Notes: a model not told the origin generated them from the letters alone. A stretch of DNA of 64,000 bases from Tanytarsus gracilentus (GCA_038502055.1 JAXRKN010000043.1:7812001-7876000), one strand, 5' to 3'. Positions 44,912-60,811 are shown, counted from the first letter of the stretch. A program made the numbers and translations.

Positions 44912-47900
44912 AGAACCTGAGAAATTAACTCTGAATTTTACATCAAATTTTCCAAAATCAAATTCAATTTAAAATTGAAAAGCACAAATATTGAAGTAAT
45001 AAATTGGAGAAGAGTTGTTGTTTGCTTTGTTGGTTGTGTGTGTGGCGTAAAACATATTCATTTGTGGCAAAAGGATTCGCTTCTCGGTTTTCCTTTCTCT
45101 CTCATTCCGATCTTCTGTCTATGTTGGTTTAAAATTGCGAATACTTTTTTTTCGGGTTCCTAACGTTTTCTGACAAGCTCCACATTTCATTCTATCGCCC
45201 ATTTTGAAGAGGGTTTTTGGAGTGGTGTGAGAAGAGACAAAGGAAATATTTTTTTTGTGATGCTAATTTTACATTAATTGAATTGTAAAACTATATAAAT
45301 ATATTTATATGGACTCGAGTCGAAAAAGAGAGGAAATGATGCCGGAATTATGTGATTTATGACTCACTATATTCAGTTTTATTGTTTTGTTTGCGAGAAT
45401 TTTGTGTAAAAGGATGGAATTTTGGTGTTTTATTATTTTTTATGTGAATCCTCTCGCAACTGTGGAAGTGGAATAAATTGGACCTGGGAGGGTATGATGA
45501 AGGATGACAAGTCAAGTATTTAATCCTTTTTATTTGATTTAACTGAGGTTATGTTGATTTTTCTTGACCTATCTTTTAGGCATTAACCAGAAATCGCAAA
45601 TCAAGGTGTGACAGATGTCTAATTCGAGTCTGTCAAACTTTCTTATCAATCCTTCAAAATTTTATTTTTACCTCTCAAACACCAAAAATTAAATCACCCA
45701 TAAATATTTAACAAAATCATCTCCATTGTTGCAAGTGTTTACTATTTTTGACACAACTAATTCCCCAAACAATGTTTCCCGAAAATTCAGTGATAAATGG
45801 TCACAATGACGAGGAATAATTTATGAAAAGCCCTCAACTGAAAATTGAAATCCTCCCGATAATAACGAGGCCACTTATTGTATTTACTTTTTGACCAAAA
45901 GCTCACTAATCTCGTATGGATTTGTGTACAATGCTCGGCCCAAAAATAATCTAGCTCTCATTCGAAATCATACACCAAAAAATAATATAATACATTCAAT
46001 TTGATGTCATCCAAAACAATGAAAGATTTATCTTCTCTTCGCTCTTTACTGACTCAATTGTATCGATTTTATTGTGTGTACACACAACGGCATCACAAAT
46101 TCTCAACTTAAGCATGAGGTCGTTGTAATGATTTTACGCAAACAATGCGAGCTTAGAAAATATTTGATTACGATCTCTCTTAAAGGAGTTTACTGGGTTG
46201 TAATAATAGGGAGGAGTGGAAAATCATTTCAAAAGTCAAAACTATATAAATTTTCTTGATAGGAAAATAGTTTAGCAATGAGAGAGTCATTCGATTGTGA
46301 TATGCTTTAATACAAAAATTTTCACTCTATTAAAAATTAAACCAAAGAATATTTTCCCAGCATCTCAAAAATTTTATCTCCATAAAATTAAATAAAGCTC
46401 TTCAACTCAGCATCTGAAGCACAAATTGCATAAATATTTCGAGCATCAACTTTTTAATGAAATGCAATTACTTTTTCGAGTGTTCACAACTTGTGAAATG
46501 ACAAATTTATAAGGAAGAAGAAGAGTGTAAACATGAATGGCACATTTTCTCTCACTTCATCGTAGTTGATGAAAAAGTTGGAGGAAAACTCCTTTCGACG
46601 ATAACACCGTGCAATGATTGCAACGGCTGACTCTTATAAAAAGTAAAAGCGAAAAAGGAAAATATGAACAGTCATAATGATCAAATGAAAAATTCGAGTA
46701 CGTTGAACCATAAAATTGCTCTCATAGATTGGCACACATTTATCAATAATTTCCATCGTCAAATCCCACATCCTCGCTTCCGGTGCGATTATGAAGGCAG
46801 TCATTAAAATTTATTTTTATTAAAAAGGGAGCGCAATGATCTCTCTGTCAGAGAGTCAAAAAGCTGTAAAAAAATTTTATTTTATTTCGCATGAATCGAT
46901 TTTTATGCGGCATGTGTATTTACGTATATACATGCCTATATCTCATAAAATAAATACTGCATGTATCTCTGGCAAATCCTCAGGATATTTTTTAATTTAT
47001 AACCATTTCGTTGAGCAGCAGTTCCATATGTGTATACATATTGTGAATGGCATTACTACAGTATGTGATGATGATTCGCTCGTTTTTTGTCCTTATTGGC
47101 AAGAATACTTTTTGCACATGTTCTGGAGTACCCTCAACTCACCATGCGACCAATGGTCAAATAAACATTTTCATTATATTCATAATAAATTTTTTCATCT
47201 CATAAATTTTTTGAGGGAGCTTCGATAAGATTTTATCATAAATTGGGTCACGAGAAAAAATTTAAATTTTATTTTACTTTCTAGTTGAAATTACTAAAAT
47301 TTATGTTGTTACCTTTCTCATTATTTTACTTGCTCATGCAAACTATTAAATTTAACATTCTCTTCCGTTTGCCTAAAATAAACTATCGTCACGTCGCTTA
47401 TAAATCCATCCCATGTTCAAATTCTTCACGACTCCTTCTCTCAGCGATAATATACTGCATCACCGCATGTAGAGCAGCTCTTTTATGGCATTTTAGGAAT
47501 ATCTCTCGCATTAATGTCGTGTAGAAATGTTTTGTAGCGTTTTGGAATATTTTATATACATTTACATGTATTGTGTGACGTGAAGAATGTTTGCCGGAGT
47601 AACTTCACGATGGTGAGCTTCAGTTAGAGCGGAGGAAAAGTTTTAGGCATAAACACACACACACACACACGTACACACATTGTATCCAATTTCATGAATA
47701 TAAACAAAAGTCGAAATAATTGTTCCAATTTCCGGCAACCGCTCAAGCATCTCATATGTCCTATATATGTTACGGTTCCTTATGTCGCTCAAACTTGCTG
47801 AATGAATAAGAAGAAAATAAAAACAATCATTAACATGTTCATTAAATTTCCCACTCTTTCGAGTGACTATCTGGGTGTGTTTATTTTGTAGTTGATGCCA

Positions 47901-50900
47901 GAGGGGGGAAATGTTTGATAATTTAAAGATTCGAGATAAAGTCATTATTGAAAAAAATAAGCAAGGGATGAAAATTTTGTTAAATAAAAAATTTATAACA
48001 ATAAAAATAAAATTCATGAAAATAAAATAAAAATAAAAAAATTCATTTATTTAAATTATTTTAATGTGAAATTCGGTTCGAAATTGATTTCCTACTTGTT
48101 TATATTTCCACCTAAAAATTACAAAGTCAAAATTTTGCTCGATTTAATAAGCACACGATTTTGAGAATAATTTTAGGCAAATAAAGTCTTCAGGGGTTGT
48201 TAGGCAGTCGAGGAGACAAAATCCCATTTTCACTTTGACTTTTCTCTTCCTTAAGTTTATGTTAAGCTTTGCAAATATCCTACGCTAAACAATATTAAGA
48301 AAATATTTAGAAAATTTGTTTGCTCAAACAAAACAGTTTCCGGACATTCGTGGAATATTTCAGCTTTTTATTTTTAGGACGTGAAAGTTACAAAAAATTA
48401 TCATTCATGAAATTAATTCAGATCAGAGATGGCCAATTACATAAAAATTAAATTACCATCCAAATTTTCATTTTACCAGCAATTAAGCTCTGTAATAAAG
48501 CTAAAATTTTCTAAGAATAAAGCATGTTTGCATTAATGACTTTGCTGCTGGTGAAACTTGTGATTTAAAATTTCTAAGAAAAATTAGCTTTGAGCCTACT
48601 CAGATCCAAAATTTAAATTGAATATCTTCCTGCAGAAGCAAATTGTTTTAGATCCTCGTGCTATGGACATTTTTTTACAGTTATTTAATATTTTTACATC
48701 AAAACAAAAAATATCAAAATTTTTCTTCGTTCACGTTTTTGAATTTCAATAATTTCTCTCTAGATAGATTCATCGCCCATGAAAATTTCTGACATTTTTC
48801 CCCTCTAAGAAATTCTCGCTTTAGCGAATGTTGAAAAATGTTTCCATTTAAATATTTTTACCCCAAACATTCATCAACACACGCACATTTTACATTGTAA
48901 TGAGATTTTTCAATTTCCTTACATCATTCGCGAATCAACCCATTACGAAATGTAACAGTTGTTCCTTTGTTGAGGTCTGAAATGTTTCAAATTCACCCCA
49001 AAATTTAAAATGTTTTTGTTAAAGCTTCTCGAACGTGTGTGTGTGTGAGGCGAGAGAGTGTATCAACATACATTATGAATCATTCTTTCACGCTTGAACG
49101 CATCTGATTTATGTCGACGACATGATAAGAGAGAGAGAGGTAAAAGATTCCGATGGTGTCGCTGTTGAAAATTGATGAAAAATGACAAAAAGTTTGAATG
49201 GAAAATTAATTCACATCGCGATATGTGTTTTTCTTGTATCATCGTCAACAGCTGCACTTTTAAGATGAGAGAGAGAGAAAATTTAGCCAAGAAAGGGCAC
49301 ACCTAAAAATTGCGAGAGCAGCATCCCATTGGAAATGGATATTGTGGAAGGCAATGACACGATGCGAGAGCGAATGGAACAGAGAATGGCTATGAGAGGA
49401 AAACTTCTTCATTGTGCTATCACTGTGAGGACGAGAGAGAAAATTTTCTTCCAAAAATTGCTTCCATTGATGCGCAGAATGGTGCTACTGATTAACGTGC
49501 GTTGAATGCGCAACGATGCAACATTCCATCGAGCTCGATATTTAGTTGCCTTTGAGCCTGCAAATCGTAAAAATCGCACGACTGTTCGCTGGAGAAAATT
49601 CGTGAAAAAAAAAGAAAAGGAATTTTTTGTGTTAAATCCTCTTAAAAAAATGAGAAATTTTTCGCGATAGTTGAGGAGCTAATTTTAGTGTGAAAGTGCA
49701 TGCAAGAATGATGCTGAAAAGTTGAAAGTTAATTTTTGCATTTTTAACCACGACTCAAGTGAAATTAGAAGGAGAGAAAAATTGCCCGAGTTAAAATCCT
49801 CGTAAAAATTTTCTTTCATCTCTTTTATGTTGAGTTTCTCCCTCGAATAACAACAAAAAGCAATTTTTCTTTCAAGACGACTAGTGCGAGTGTGCAATTA
49901 AACGCAGGAATTTAGTGTGAAATTTTCTATGAGAAATATTTTTATTCTGAATGCAGAGAAGTGAAAAAAGTAAGAAGAAGAATCAAAACATATTTTTTTG
50001 TACAAATCGCTGCTTAACTAAGTCTTTTTTAATCAACTCACTTTGATTAATTTCTCGGGTTGATTTCTAAAAATAAAACAAACAATTTTCATCTTATTCC
50101 GTCCGACCACTGCCTGACTCTATTTCTTCTGCGGCAAAGTCCTTTCCTCTTTTTTTTCCATCGACAAACGAGTTGTGTGTTGCGTGCTTGTGTCAAAGTG
50201 GGTTGTTCAGAGAAGAAAAGGATTGAAAAGTTTTTATTTTACTGCCAAGTTCTGATAAGATTTTTTCCTAAAAGTGAAATTTACTTAATGTGTGAAGAAA
50301 AGGATTTTTGCAGATGTGATTTGGTCAGCTTGATATATGAGTTGAAAAAATAGCTTACGGACATGTGAACTTTATGAGAAAAGTTAGAGGTTTTGGATTA
50401 CAATTTCAGTCAGTTTTAAATAAGGAAAAATAAAATAAAGCTTTGGATAGAATTTTTTAAAATTCTATAATCAACCAACAAGCCATTTCAAATATTTGAA
50501 GTCTTCCCTCATTGAAATGCTTTTAAAAACCAACTTACAATGTACTTTTTTCACATTTAACCCACATGTGTCTGTAAACACAAAAAATATGACGTGAAAA
50601 AACTTTTTAAACTTTCATTCCTCTTTTTTTTTTATTATTTGAACACTTTCTATACGTGTGCACGTGTGATCAGAGAGGCCTGAAGTTATGGCAGTTTCCA
50701 TTAGGGAATGGTTGTACGAGCCAATGTAAATATCATGAGCGAGAATAAAAACTTACGCAACAGTATCGAATGTGCAAAGTGGAAATAGAACTGACAAAGA
50801 AATTTACTGCTTCAAATAAATCATTTTGGCTGCGAACAGCGAGGAAAGAAGGAGAAAAAATTTCAATCAATTTCTTCCTTTAGCGTTGTGTAATTCAATT

Positions 50901-53900
50901 TGTAATATGTCTTCATGACTTCCATTTCGAGCGACAGAGATATGAGAGGGTTTTTGGCGGAAATTGTTTCACCAATGCCAGCTTCCTGTGCACATGGCTG
51001 CTTTTGATAAAAAATAACCGAGTGGATGAGAAAAAAAGTTTTCAATTTCCAACCTCAATTAATTTTTATATCCTCTCGGGCATGAAAATTGAGGCACTAC
51101 AAAGTGAGCGATATTAAAAAAGTTAAATCTTTGATATATTTTTTTAAAACTTTTATGTTTTAACTCCAATCAATGACCATTGCTATGCATCTCCTTTTAA
51201 ACCCTCAACACAACATATTTAATGAATGAAAGCTGTTTAATTTTAATGAAAACTCTCTCTCCGATGAAAGAGCCATATTTTTGGCAGAGAATTCTCTTTT
51301 CACAATTTTCAATTTCTCATGCTGTCGAGACCCGCCACAAACAGCATAAACATACACATTTATATAAAAAAATATTTTTCATGCTGAGTTTTCATAACAG
51401 CAACAATTCGAAAGGAAAAATATTTAATTTTTTCGATATTTTTTGTGTGTGTATGCTGAAAATGCAAACTAGCATTTTTGCTGTCATCGCTCTTGTGTTT
51501 GGGAGGGTGTGCGAGTGACTGTAACAGGAAGCAGAAAGAGGACAATCGAAATTGCTGAAAAAATGTTTTCCAATTGAGTCGAGAGAAAAAAGGGGTTGGT
51601 GAATTTTAAGCTTTTCCTGGAAACTGACGATGTTGTTTATCATGCAAGAGACGGACAATTTTAGCTTTTTAGAAATTAAATTTTTTCAAACAAATATGTC
51701 CACTCCTGGATTCAGCATAATTTTTTAAATTCATAAAATTTTCACTATAAAATCATCTTTTTTAGAAATTCACAATGTGCGCGCTGAACTGTAAGAATTG
51801 GAAAATCTCTCATTCACACACAAACACAAAAGCACCTCTTCATTCTCATTCCAAGCGCGTAAAATAATATGACACATAAAATTGCAAATTATGCATTCCG
51901 TCATGAAAATGGAAAGAGAAGAGGTTCATTGAAATAAAATGCCGTTGCACTCGGCGAGAGAATCGAGCGACAGCAAAAGCAATTTATTTTTTATATGTCG
52001 CAATTATTAATGTATAGAATTTATTCTCTATGGCCGCATCACCGCGTGCTTCAATAGAATCAAGCTCGAGTTTCATCTGTCATTTTTATTTAAATTTTAC
52101 ATCGCGACTGACATGGATTTGAAGTGGCTTGAAAATGTTGTTGAAAACTGCGAATTTTAAAAATTATTCGCCAAAAGAGTTGAGCGGAAATTTGAGGTAG
52201 ACTAATTATGGGAAAATGAGGAAAAATTTATATTTTTTTCTAATTCAAACATTTCATCAGAAAATTATTCAAATTATCAAACAAACTCTGTGCCAATCAC
52301 TGCATAACTCTCATCCACCCTCAAAAATATTTCTTCGATGAAAAAAAGCCGTTTAATGACACGAAAATTGATCGATTTATCGATGCGGCATTAATGCAGA
52401 GCTTTCATAAAATCTTATCATAATTTTCGTGCAGCTCATAGAGCGAATGGCATAAATTAGCTAGTAAATGTTCACTGATAATACTTTGTGACATTCGATA
52501 ATCGCTGTCGCGGGAGTAAAACGTGTGCATCGTCTGGCGTTGCCTCAAGTTTTTAACGATAGTTTTTCCTCTTCAAAAAGCTCCATTATATTCGCATGTG
52601 ATGCGATGACGAACGGATGTCGAATGACGGGAGTGAATGAAAGTGCTTCTCTTGCCTTCTGCAACGTTTTTTTGTATTATAAATTTTTCTTTTGTCTCAT
52701 TCGTTTTACTATTTGTTGTTGTTGCATTTGCTCAAAGTTAGAGTGATGATCACACAGACTGTGTGTGCCATTTGTGACACTGGAGAGGAAAAAATATTGT
52801 TAAGCGAGAGAGAAGAAAAATGGGAATTTTGTTTTTGGCTGGGAAAAAAAGTGAATCAACTCCATACCACACCCAGTTTTTATAGACACATGATTGTGAT
52901 TTTTTACTTTATTCTATGATTTTTTTGGCTTAATTTTGTACATTCTCATGTAAAATTCAGCAGCAATGTACGTGACGAATGTAAAGAGAGAAAAAATAAA
53001 AGAGAAAGTCGTAGGGATGTTAAAAATAGGATAAATGGTGATGACTGTGACATTCCCATAATGAGATGGTTGCGAGATAGCGAAGGTGTAACATTCAGTG
53101 GTATAGTTTTAAACTTTAATTTTTTTTCTAAACCACTTTAAGAAAGAATTAATCAAAAGTCCACAAAGCGATTAATATCAAATCTCTCACTTCCCAATCC
53201 TCTTTTTAATACAAACATTTTATTTTATTCTGAGGGTCAACCGTGACTATGGAAACAAAATAAGATTTTTTCTCCTTTTTTGCACCATCCGTGTGATAAT
53301 TTAATGCTGTGTAAGGGATAAAAAAGCTCATACTCGATATGGATATGCTTAGAATTTATTTTCCTCGAAAAAAAAATTCACGCCACATAGAGAGAAAAAT
53401 CTTCTCGCACAACTTCAATAATTATGGGGCGAAAAACAACCTTTTTATTTCTCATTCACCTGTGCTGTGGTGAAGTGAATTATGAGGGTTAAAAGGGAGA
53501 ATCGAAAACGGATCTCTTTTTCGCACTCCGCCTCAAATACCCGTGCTCAAATATCAGTTAATGAATATTCTTCAACTTTCGATAACATTTCGTAGACGAG
53601 TTTTGTAATTTAGTGTAGAAAGTTTGTATGAATTTGCATCCAGATTTAAAGGGTCGATAATGAAAGTTTGATTACTTTTTGGGAAAACTTAAAAGTCCTG
53701 GATTAAAATTATAATTTTACTCACCATTAAAAAAAATTTCTCAAAAATGTGCATTTAAATATTTGTGCACGATTTCTGAGTGAAAATTTTTGATGAGTCA
53801 CGTAACAAGGAATTTATGTGTCAACAAGAATAAATATAACAATAGAGGGAGTCAGTCAGACAGACAGCATCGATCTCTTTGCCCCCTCCGCTTTCACATC

Positions 53901-54015
53901 AGACGAGATGATGACTTTCCTTCGACTGATATCAGCTAAATTTATATAAAAATTCCGATTTCATGTCGATGATAAAAAAATGTTTCATTGTCATTTTTCT
54001 CTCTTTTTTTGCAGA
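44912..54015. other. Long non-coding stretch
   Basis: About 9 kb with no supportable exon, tRNA or element. CA/GT tracts occur near 47651-47668 and 49037-49048. The longest open frame (46836-47228, 130 codons, plus) has no recognisable motif or splice support and is treated as chance. Confidence 0.4.
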
Positions 54016-54796
54016 TCAATAACATCGAGTGATTTATGATGGAGTAACATCGAGAGAGTTGCAAAAATATGAACAGAAAAGTATTATAGTGAAATTTTAT
54101 ATTTTATTTCTTGCAACTTGCATCTTTCTACTCTCTTTTCCCACCGCACGGCGGGATTTAATGGCAAATGAATTGTGTACGAAAATTGGAGCCAAATTGA
54201 GGCTCATTTTAATATTTGGAACGACATAGAAGCAGTAATAAAAAGAGAAATTTTTATGTGTCTCTCTCTACTGCCATCAAAATTCAAAAAATAATAATAA
54301 AAAATATAATTAAGTGTGTTAAATTCAGTGGAGTGTGTGCATAGTAATCCACGATATAAATGTTTTGATAAAATTACGCGGAAAGAAGAAAATTACTAAA
54401 TGTAGTGTAGAATTTTTTTGGAATTTTGAGTGACCACCATGTCCTCATAGCCTAAAACCGAATAATAATTCATAAGGATGTTATAGATAACAATTTTCAG
54501 TGCATAAAAAAATAATCTCGAGGAATTAATTTTAAAAATCATCAACAGCAAAAAAAAGTTCTCGCCCAACTTTTTTTGTTTGCGAAAGCCTCAAACATCG
54601 TCACAACAATAAATTAGTGAATATCTGTGAAAAAAGTGCTTTTGGAATTGCTGCCGAAAACAGGAAAGGAGAGGAAAAATTGTGAAATTATTTTGAGCTC
54701 GAGCCAAAGGCACCACCTTCTTTCGTTGAGGTGGTTCCAAGAGAGGCGGAAGACTGCTGTCACTTGCAGGCAATGCACCGTTTTTCGGATCGACCG
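54016..54796 (+). other. Possible untranslated exon
   Basis: A strong acceptor (TTTCTCTCTTTTTTTGCAG, ending 54015) and a strong donor (ACC then GTAAGTA at 54797) enclose 781 bp with no long open frame. If real it would be an internal 5' UTR exon of a plus-strand gene whose coding part lies right of the window. The splice sites alone are weak evidence in 28 kb of non-coding DNA. Confidence 0.2.
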
Positions 54797-56952
54797 TAAG
54801 TACATATGTGTATTGAAAATTTTAAATTTTAAATTCAAACGTTTTTTAAGAATTTAAATTCCAAACTCATAAAACTCTGTTTTGAATCAACAATTTTTTC
54901 ATCCCTCATCAACAACTTCTAAGGGTATAAACAGAAGCCAAAATCAAAGTCACTTACACACTTCCTTATTGACGAATGAAGCCATTTTTCTCGCTCAGTG
55001 TTTTTCATCCTTTTTTTATTATGATGATAAAAGAAAAGTAAAAAAACTCGAGCTTGTATAAAAATATACTTATACATGTATAGATGGAATGATAGACGCA
55101 ATTTGTCATGACAATGACAAGGAAACTTGATCAAATAATACACAAATAATGAAGCGTAGAGTGTACACAGTAAAAAGGTTCAACAGCAATGTAAATGTGC
55201 GTATATGCTTAAAAAGAATGATGAAAAAAAGATGTATATAAAGGGGAGCACGCGTAACGAGGAAAGAACGTAAGATTTTACATCTCACGCGCTTTTTTGT
55301 TGCGGTAAATACTCAAAAGGATAATCCTTCAAATGATTTCCCTCACACTCGTGTTATTGCGCTTAAATAAAATGTTTTTAAGAAGTTTTTTATCTGTCAT
55401 TCAAGAAAGTTGCGGGGAACAAAAAATTCTTGATTGAGGTTGTCTTGGATTGAGGAACTAGAAGTTTTGACTTAAATAATTTTTAGAAAATTAAATTAAA
55501 TATAATTCAACTCAGTCGTAAATTTAGAATTCAAAAAAGCTTTACATCATGTCTCAAGATTATCCCCTTAAGACTTCAGTTGTGCTTTCTTCAATTTTAC
55601 AACAAAGAGAGTTTTCTAAAAAAAGATTTTTTGGATCAAGTCTCCGTGGAAGTTAAACAAATGTCATTTACATGTTACGGTAGGTTCTCAACGACGTTGA
55701 GAAACAGTCACGACTAAGGTCCTAGAAATAAAACAATTTTCGAGAATTGCTTGACATTAAAAAACTTTCCCTCGTCATTTTTTTCTCTCAGTTAAATTCC
55801 CTCAGTTCGCATGTAAAGTGATGATGATTTCAAGTATGAAAAAGGTAGTCACATTTTGGCAGCAATAAAATGAATCCGTGGAGTGCGATGCGAAACCTTT
55901 TGCTTAAACCCGAAAAAAAAACATTTTCAAATTTGCATATTTGATTTTTCCTTCAAACTTTCCATTTATATTCAGCTTCATGTCATAAAAATTTCTCCTT
56001 TCTTTCCTGAATCAATATTCATGTAAAGAAAAATATTTTCGTATCTGTGGAGTTCAAAAAATCTTCTCACTTTTTTTCTTCTCCCTCAGATGTGTCTGTT
56101 ATGTATATTTTTGACGTTGTTATTGTTTCCGCTTTCTGACCCAAAATGATTTCTTCGAATGTGAGCCCATCAGAATGAATGATGGCATTCATCTTTTTTC
56201 TCTTTTGCTCACACCCATAACGACCGTTCTTCGATGTTTAGATTTTTACATATTTTTCTTTCGGTTTCTTGAGGGCAATGTTAAAAGGGGATTTGAGAAA
56301 TGACCGTGGTGATTTTCAGAAAGAACTTTGACTATTATTCGAGGGTGGGCATCGAATAATTTTTCTTTAAAATCATTTCAAAAAATATTTTAATTTTTTT
56401 TGACTCACGATCTTTATTTTTTCCCATATTTGATATTTCCAATTCATTCGATTTCGACCCCTCGTCAGTCATGTCGTATTTTTTGACCTACCAATATTTC
56501 CATCCCTAAAGAAAAAGAGAGAATGAAGATAAGGAAGTTCAATTTCCAGCCAAAAGGTTTTTATCGATTTTGAGCGCGCGCCATTCACTAGGCTTTTTAT
56601 GCGCGAATTGGCTCCATGTCTACATAGATAACGCCATAATTTATGTTGTGTTTAAGACGAGGATTCCCTCCTTTATGCTCGGTGAGTCTATATCTAGCTC
56701 TCTCTCATTTTTATTTATAACCTTAAGTTAAGCTCGAAGAAGGAAGTGGAAAATCACTTGTATTTATGTCTCTAAAAAGCACTGCGCGATGGATATAAAA
56801 AAAAAGTGTTAAAAACTTTTTCCTCTCTACAACGACGAGTCGATGTTGTTGTCGTCGACACTGCAACATAAAAAAATAAGAAGAATACCATCTAAAATAG
56901 ATATAATCGCATGAGCAGTAAAATAAAAATGAATGGCCATAAATACCCATAT

Positions 56953-57001
<49 letters not shown>

Positions 57002-60000
57002 AAACACAAAAAAAATCTTAAGAAATATTGCGAGAAACAAATTTAATGTTCGTGTTTATCGTGCAATTAAGTGAGCATAATGGTGAACGTTATGTGTATG
57101 TGTGTTTGCCATAAATATCATTATTCTTCCTGGTTTTACTTTCTTTCATATTGCACACGACACATCCAATATACGAATCAATTTCCGTCTGAAATGAAAT
57201 TTTTCTTTTGTGCTGCATCAATTCTCTTTCCTCTACACCCGGCAGCTTCTTTAGCACCTCACAATGGTGATTGAAATTTAATTGAGTATTTTCACACCAT
57301 CAACATCAACAATGAGGATGTTGCTAAGGGTTTAAAATTGAATTCTTTTATTGATTGAAAATTTATTGAAATGTTTTACATCGCAATGGGTGAATTTCCA
57401 CGAATTTAGTTAGAGTTAAGGAAAAAATTGATTTTAAAAATCATAAAAAAATAAATGGGTTCAATTTTTCTTTAAAACTAAACCCTCAAATGACGTCTGA
57501 TCTTCTGGGAAATTCCCACAAAAAATATTCCTTAAGAAATTCATCACAAAGCCACCTCAAAATTCATATTTTTATCTAACCCGATGAAAGCGACTTTTTC
57601 ACGCTGAATTTTTTATTATCTTATTTATTTTTCTCTCATGACATTTCTTTTTCTCCTTTTGTTTTCTTTTTCCGAGAGAAAAAATTCATTGGCGCCAATG
57701 TGACATTTGACAGGCACTCTGAGCCCAACAAAAGACATTTTCAGACACATCGATTTTTTTCTTCTTGTATATTTTTCTCCCTGTCTGAGTGTTTGCATTT
57801 TGTTTATCTTTAATTTCTTGTGCTCATGTAGAATTGTGATCAAAATGATTTTTTTTCAAGAATTTCTTTTTGATCTGCAATATGCAATGCGATAAAAGCC
57901 TTATGTACATCCCCATCATAAAATATATAAACAGTGCTAGATGAAATATCAGGTTTTGTTCATAAAAAGCATATGGCACAGTTCCCACACAGTAGAGTTT
58001 TTATCTATTCATATATGATTGTGCGTTTGTGTATAATAAAACAGCACAAGATGAAAAAGCTTCTTACCGTCACTGTAAGAAATGAAAAAGGCTTGTTATG
58101 TGCACTCCGAAAAACTGACATCTTCATATTGAAATAAAATGTGACTGTCACACAAAAATTTTCATGGAATTAATTGGAAAATATCGTATAGGTTGGTCCT
58201 AATTATGTCGAGGTTATAAATTTATTTCTTGATAATTTCAAAAAATATTAAAAACGTTATAAAAATTAATTTAAATTCAAATTTTTCAAAGAGTATAAAC
58301 AACCAAAATAGCTGCAAAATCCACTCAACTCTCTCTCCACTTTTTAAATACTTCAAGCACTCTTAAGCAAATTTTCAATCAAATTTCTCATGTTTGTGTC
58401 TCTCTTGGTTTGCTCGAACAAACAACAATTTTCCAGCAAAAGTGAAATTGAAAATACCGAGAATGAGACGAAAATAAAACATGGAAGAAGCATCATCGTC
58501 AACAACTTATGTCATTTGAAACGTTTAATTTAAGTGTGTCTTAAAAATTTATAAGAGGGGCACAATTTACTCTCTTCCGAACCACATGCAGTCCAAGTAT
58601 TTTTTTTTGAAGTTCAAAAAAGTTTCGCTTAAAAGTTTTATGGCTGCCGCCGTCGCTTCCACAACCTATCGCACTCTCAATGACTTTTTATGTTGTATGT
58701 AAACGAATTGTATAAGGAGAAAAAAGAAAATGAAAAAACTTTTCCTCTTCTAGCTTGATCGCCATTCGAGGCATTTTTGATATTGTTTTCTATTATCAAC
58801 AAAACTATTTTTATGTACAGCAAACACATAGAGATGACATGCCGAATTTTTTTGTCACCTCGAGGGGTCGACAACTTTACATTAACATTTTAGAATTTAT
58901 TTGAATTTAGATAATCCAGAATCAAGTTTCTCATCCCCTAATGTCATTTGCTATTCACATACCAGTGAAACTTTCTCTCCTCGTTGATTACGTAATTTTG
59001 CTCTTCTTAGAAAAGGAAAAGGGAAGATAGTCGTCGGATGTAAATGGCAAGCAAGATAGGAAATTTTTCTTCCGCTTTTGTTGTTGTGTAAAGTAAAAAA
59101 TATTGAGTGGGAAAACGGCTCCAGCATATCCATAGTCATAACAATTACTTTTATACACCAGATCGTAGGCAAATCGCTGAATCAATTACCCGAACTCGGT
59201 ATAGCTAACTATACTCACTCTACTTTCATAATAAATATATGTGCGGATGTTGTGGAAAATTTCTAGTAGGAAAATTAATTTTTCCATTCGAATGCTTCTG
59301 AAGGAGCTTCTGTTATTCGCATTCTCTCTTTATCTGCGAGAAATGAGTGTATGTAATGTACTGAAAGTGGTCATTTGAATAGAATAATTTATTAGAAAAG
59401 TGGGATGTTGATTTGCATATGAGCGGTTGATGATAAAGTTGGCGGGGAGATTTAGAAAAATGCTCACAAAAATACATCTTAATTCATCGTAATGAGAATA
59501 AAGTGAATTACAAAGAAAAAAGTACACAGATGGACTTACAAGTTCACAATAATATAAAGCTTGCGAATGCCAGACTAATGAAGTAAATGATAAGAATTTC
59601 CGAGCGTTCTTGTCTCCCTTCATCCACTCACTTAAATTCGCTTTCATTTCATAATAAATTATTCTTGTCAAAAGAGAGAGAAAAAAGTTAGAATTTTTCT
59701 TCCTTTCCGGGATGTGATAAATTGAATATGTTGCGGAAACTTTTTTCTCTTCTTCTTTACCGCTCAGAAAAAGGAAGAAATTTTTATGTCATTTCGATGT
59801 TTCGCATCCCCACTAACTCACCGGGTAGCTTTTTATGGTTCATTAAAATGCGATGTAATGAGAAAAACTCTCAAAACTTGACCTCAACACTCGTACATTC
59901 ACGCAAAATTACTAAATTGAGCAATAAATGTCTAATTGAATGAGCTTTCGATAAATTTTTCACAGAGTGTTATTAAATTTTATAGTGTGCAAAAATCTCA

Positions 60001-60811
60001 ATGATTTTTTATGGCTTCACTATTACAGAGGAGGAGGAGGAGGTGATATTTGGATTAAAATGTTTTCGCATAAAATTGAATTTCTATGTTTTCGTCACTC
60101 TTGTGCTCTTGTGGCGAGATCAAAAATTATTTATTTTTAATGGTGTTATTGTGAAAATGTCGAGATTTAAAGTGTTATTGACTTTATCTGCAAAAAAAAG
60201 TTCACTTTTTTAAACGAATCAAATTTCATTGACGATAAAATCTTTTCAGGGGTGAAATTCACTCGAGATATCATCTCTTCCTCACCTCGAGCGCGTTAAT
60301 ATTTCAGAAGGCTGATCTCATAAATTTTCGATGAAGTAGCTAATGATTGATTCGATTAATGTTACATAAATAGAGATTTATCTGTTTTGTATGCTCATGC
60401 ACGTATCGTTATTGTCACATACACATAGTGAGCCTTTTTATCATCGCCATATGGCAAACATACATTCGTAAAATTCCTGCTATGCGCCTTGTGCGTGTAT
60501 CGAAGAGTAAACATAGCGAAAACGGATACAAATATATTAGGTGTCATTAAGTTGAATGCGAAAGAGGAATATTAGATATGTTCAAGGGGTTGGTGGATGG
60601 TTTATTAATAAAAAAATCAAGAATAGGATGCTTAAGAATTTCTAAAGAAAGCTTTAACGTTTGCGTGCATGAACCGTTTACGAATTTTTGATTCCACAAA
60701 TCTTCCATCCCCTCTCATATCTCTCGCTCACCTTCTTCCCGCTTCATAGCTTTAAATGCGATTATTTAGGAAATTTGTGCAGGAGCACGAAACTTTTTTG
60801 TGCTGAGTCAT
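54797..60811. other. Long non-coding stretch
   Basis: No exon, RNA gene or transposon could be supported. It contains the GT microsatellite listed separately and many short AT-rich open frames without motifs. Confidence 0.4.
56957..56999 (+). repeat. (GT)21 microsatellite
   Basis: An uninterrupted GT dinucleotide run of 43 bp, the longest simple repeat in the window. Its length makes it likely to vary between individuals. Confidence 0.97.

Noticed and set aside
46836..47228. 130-codon open frame on plus with cysteine- and histidine-containing stretch
   Set aside because: No regular spacing of C/H, no recognisable family and no flanking gene structure.
53830..53856. TATA-like ATAAATATA with TCAGT initiator
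   Set aside because: Spacing is short and no coding exon follows that would support a promoter.
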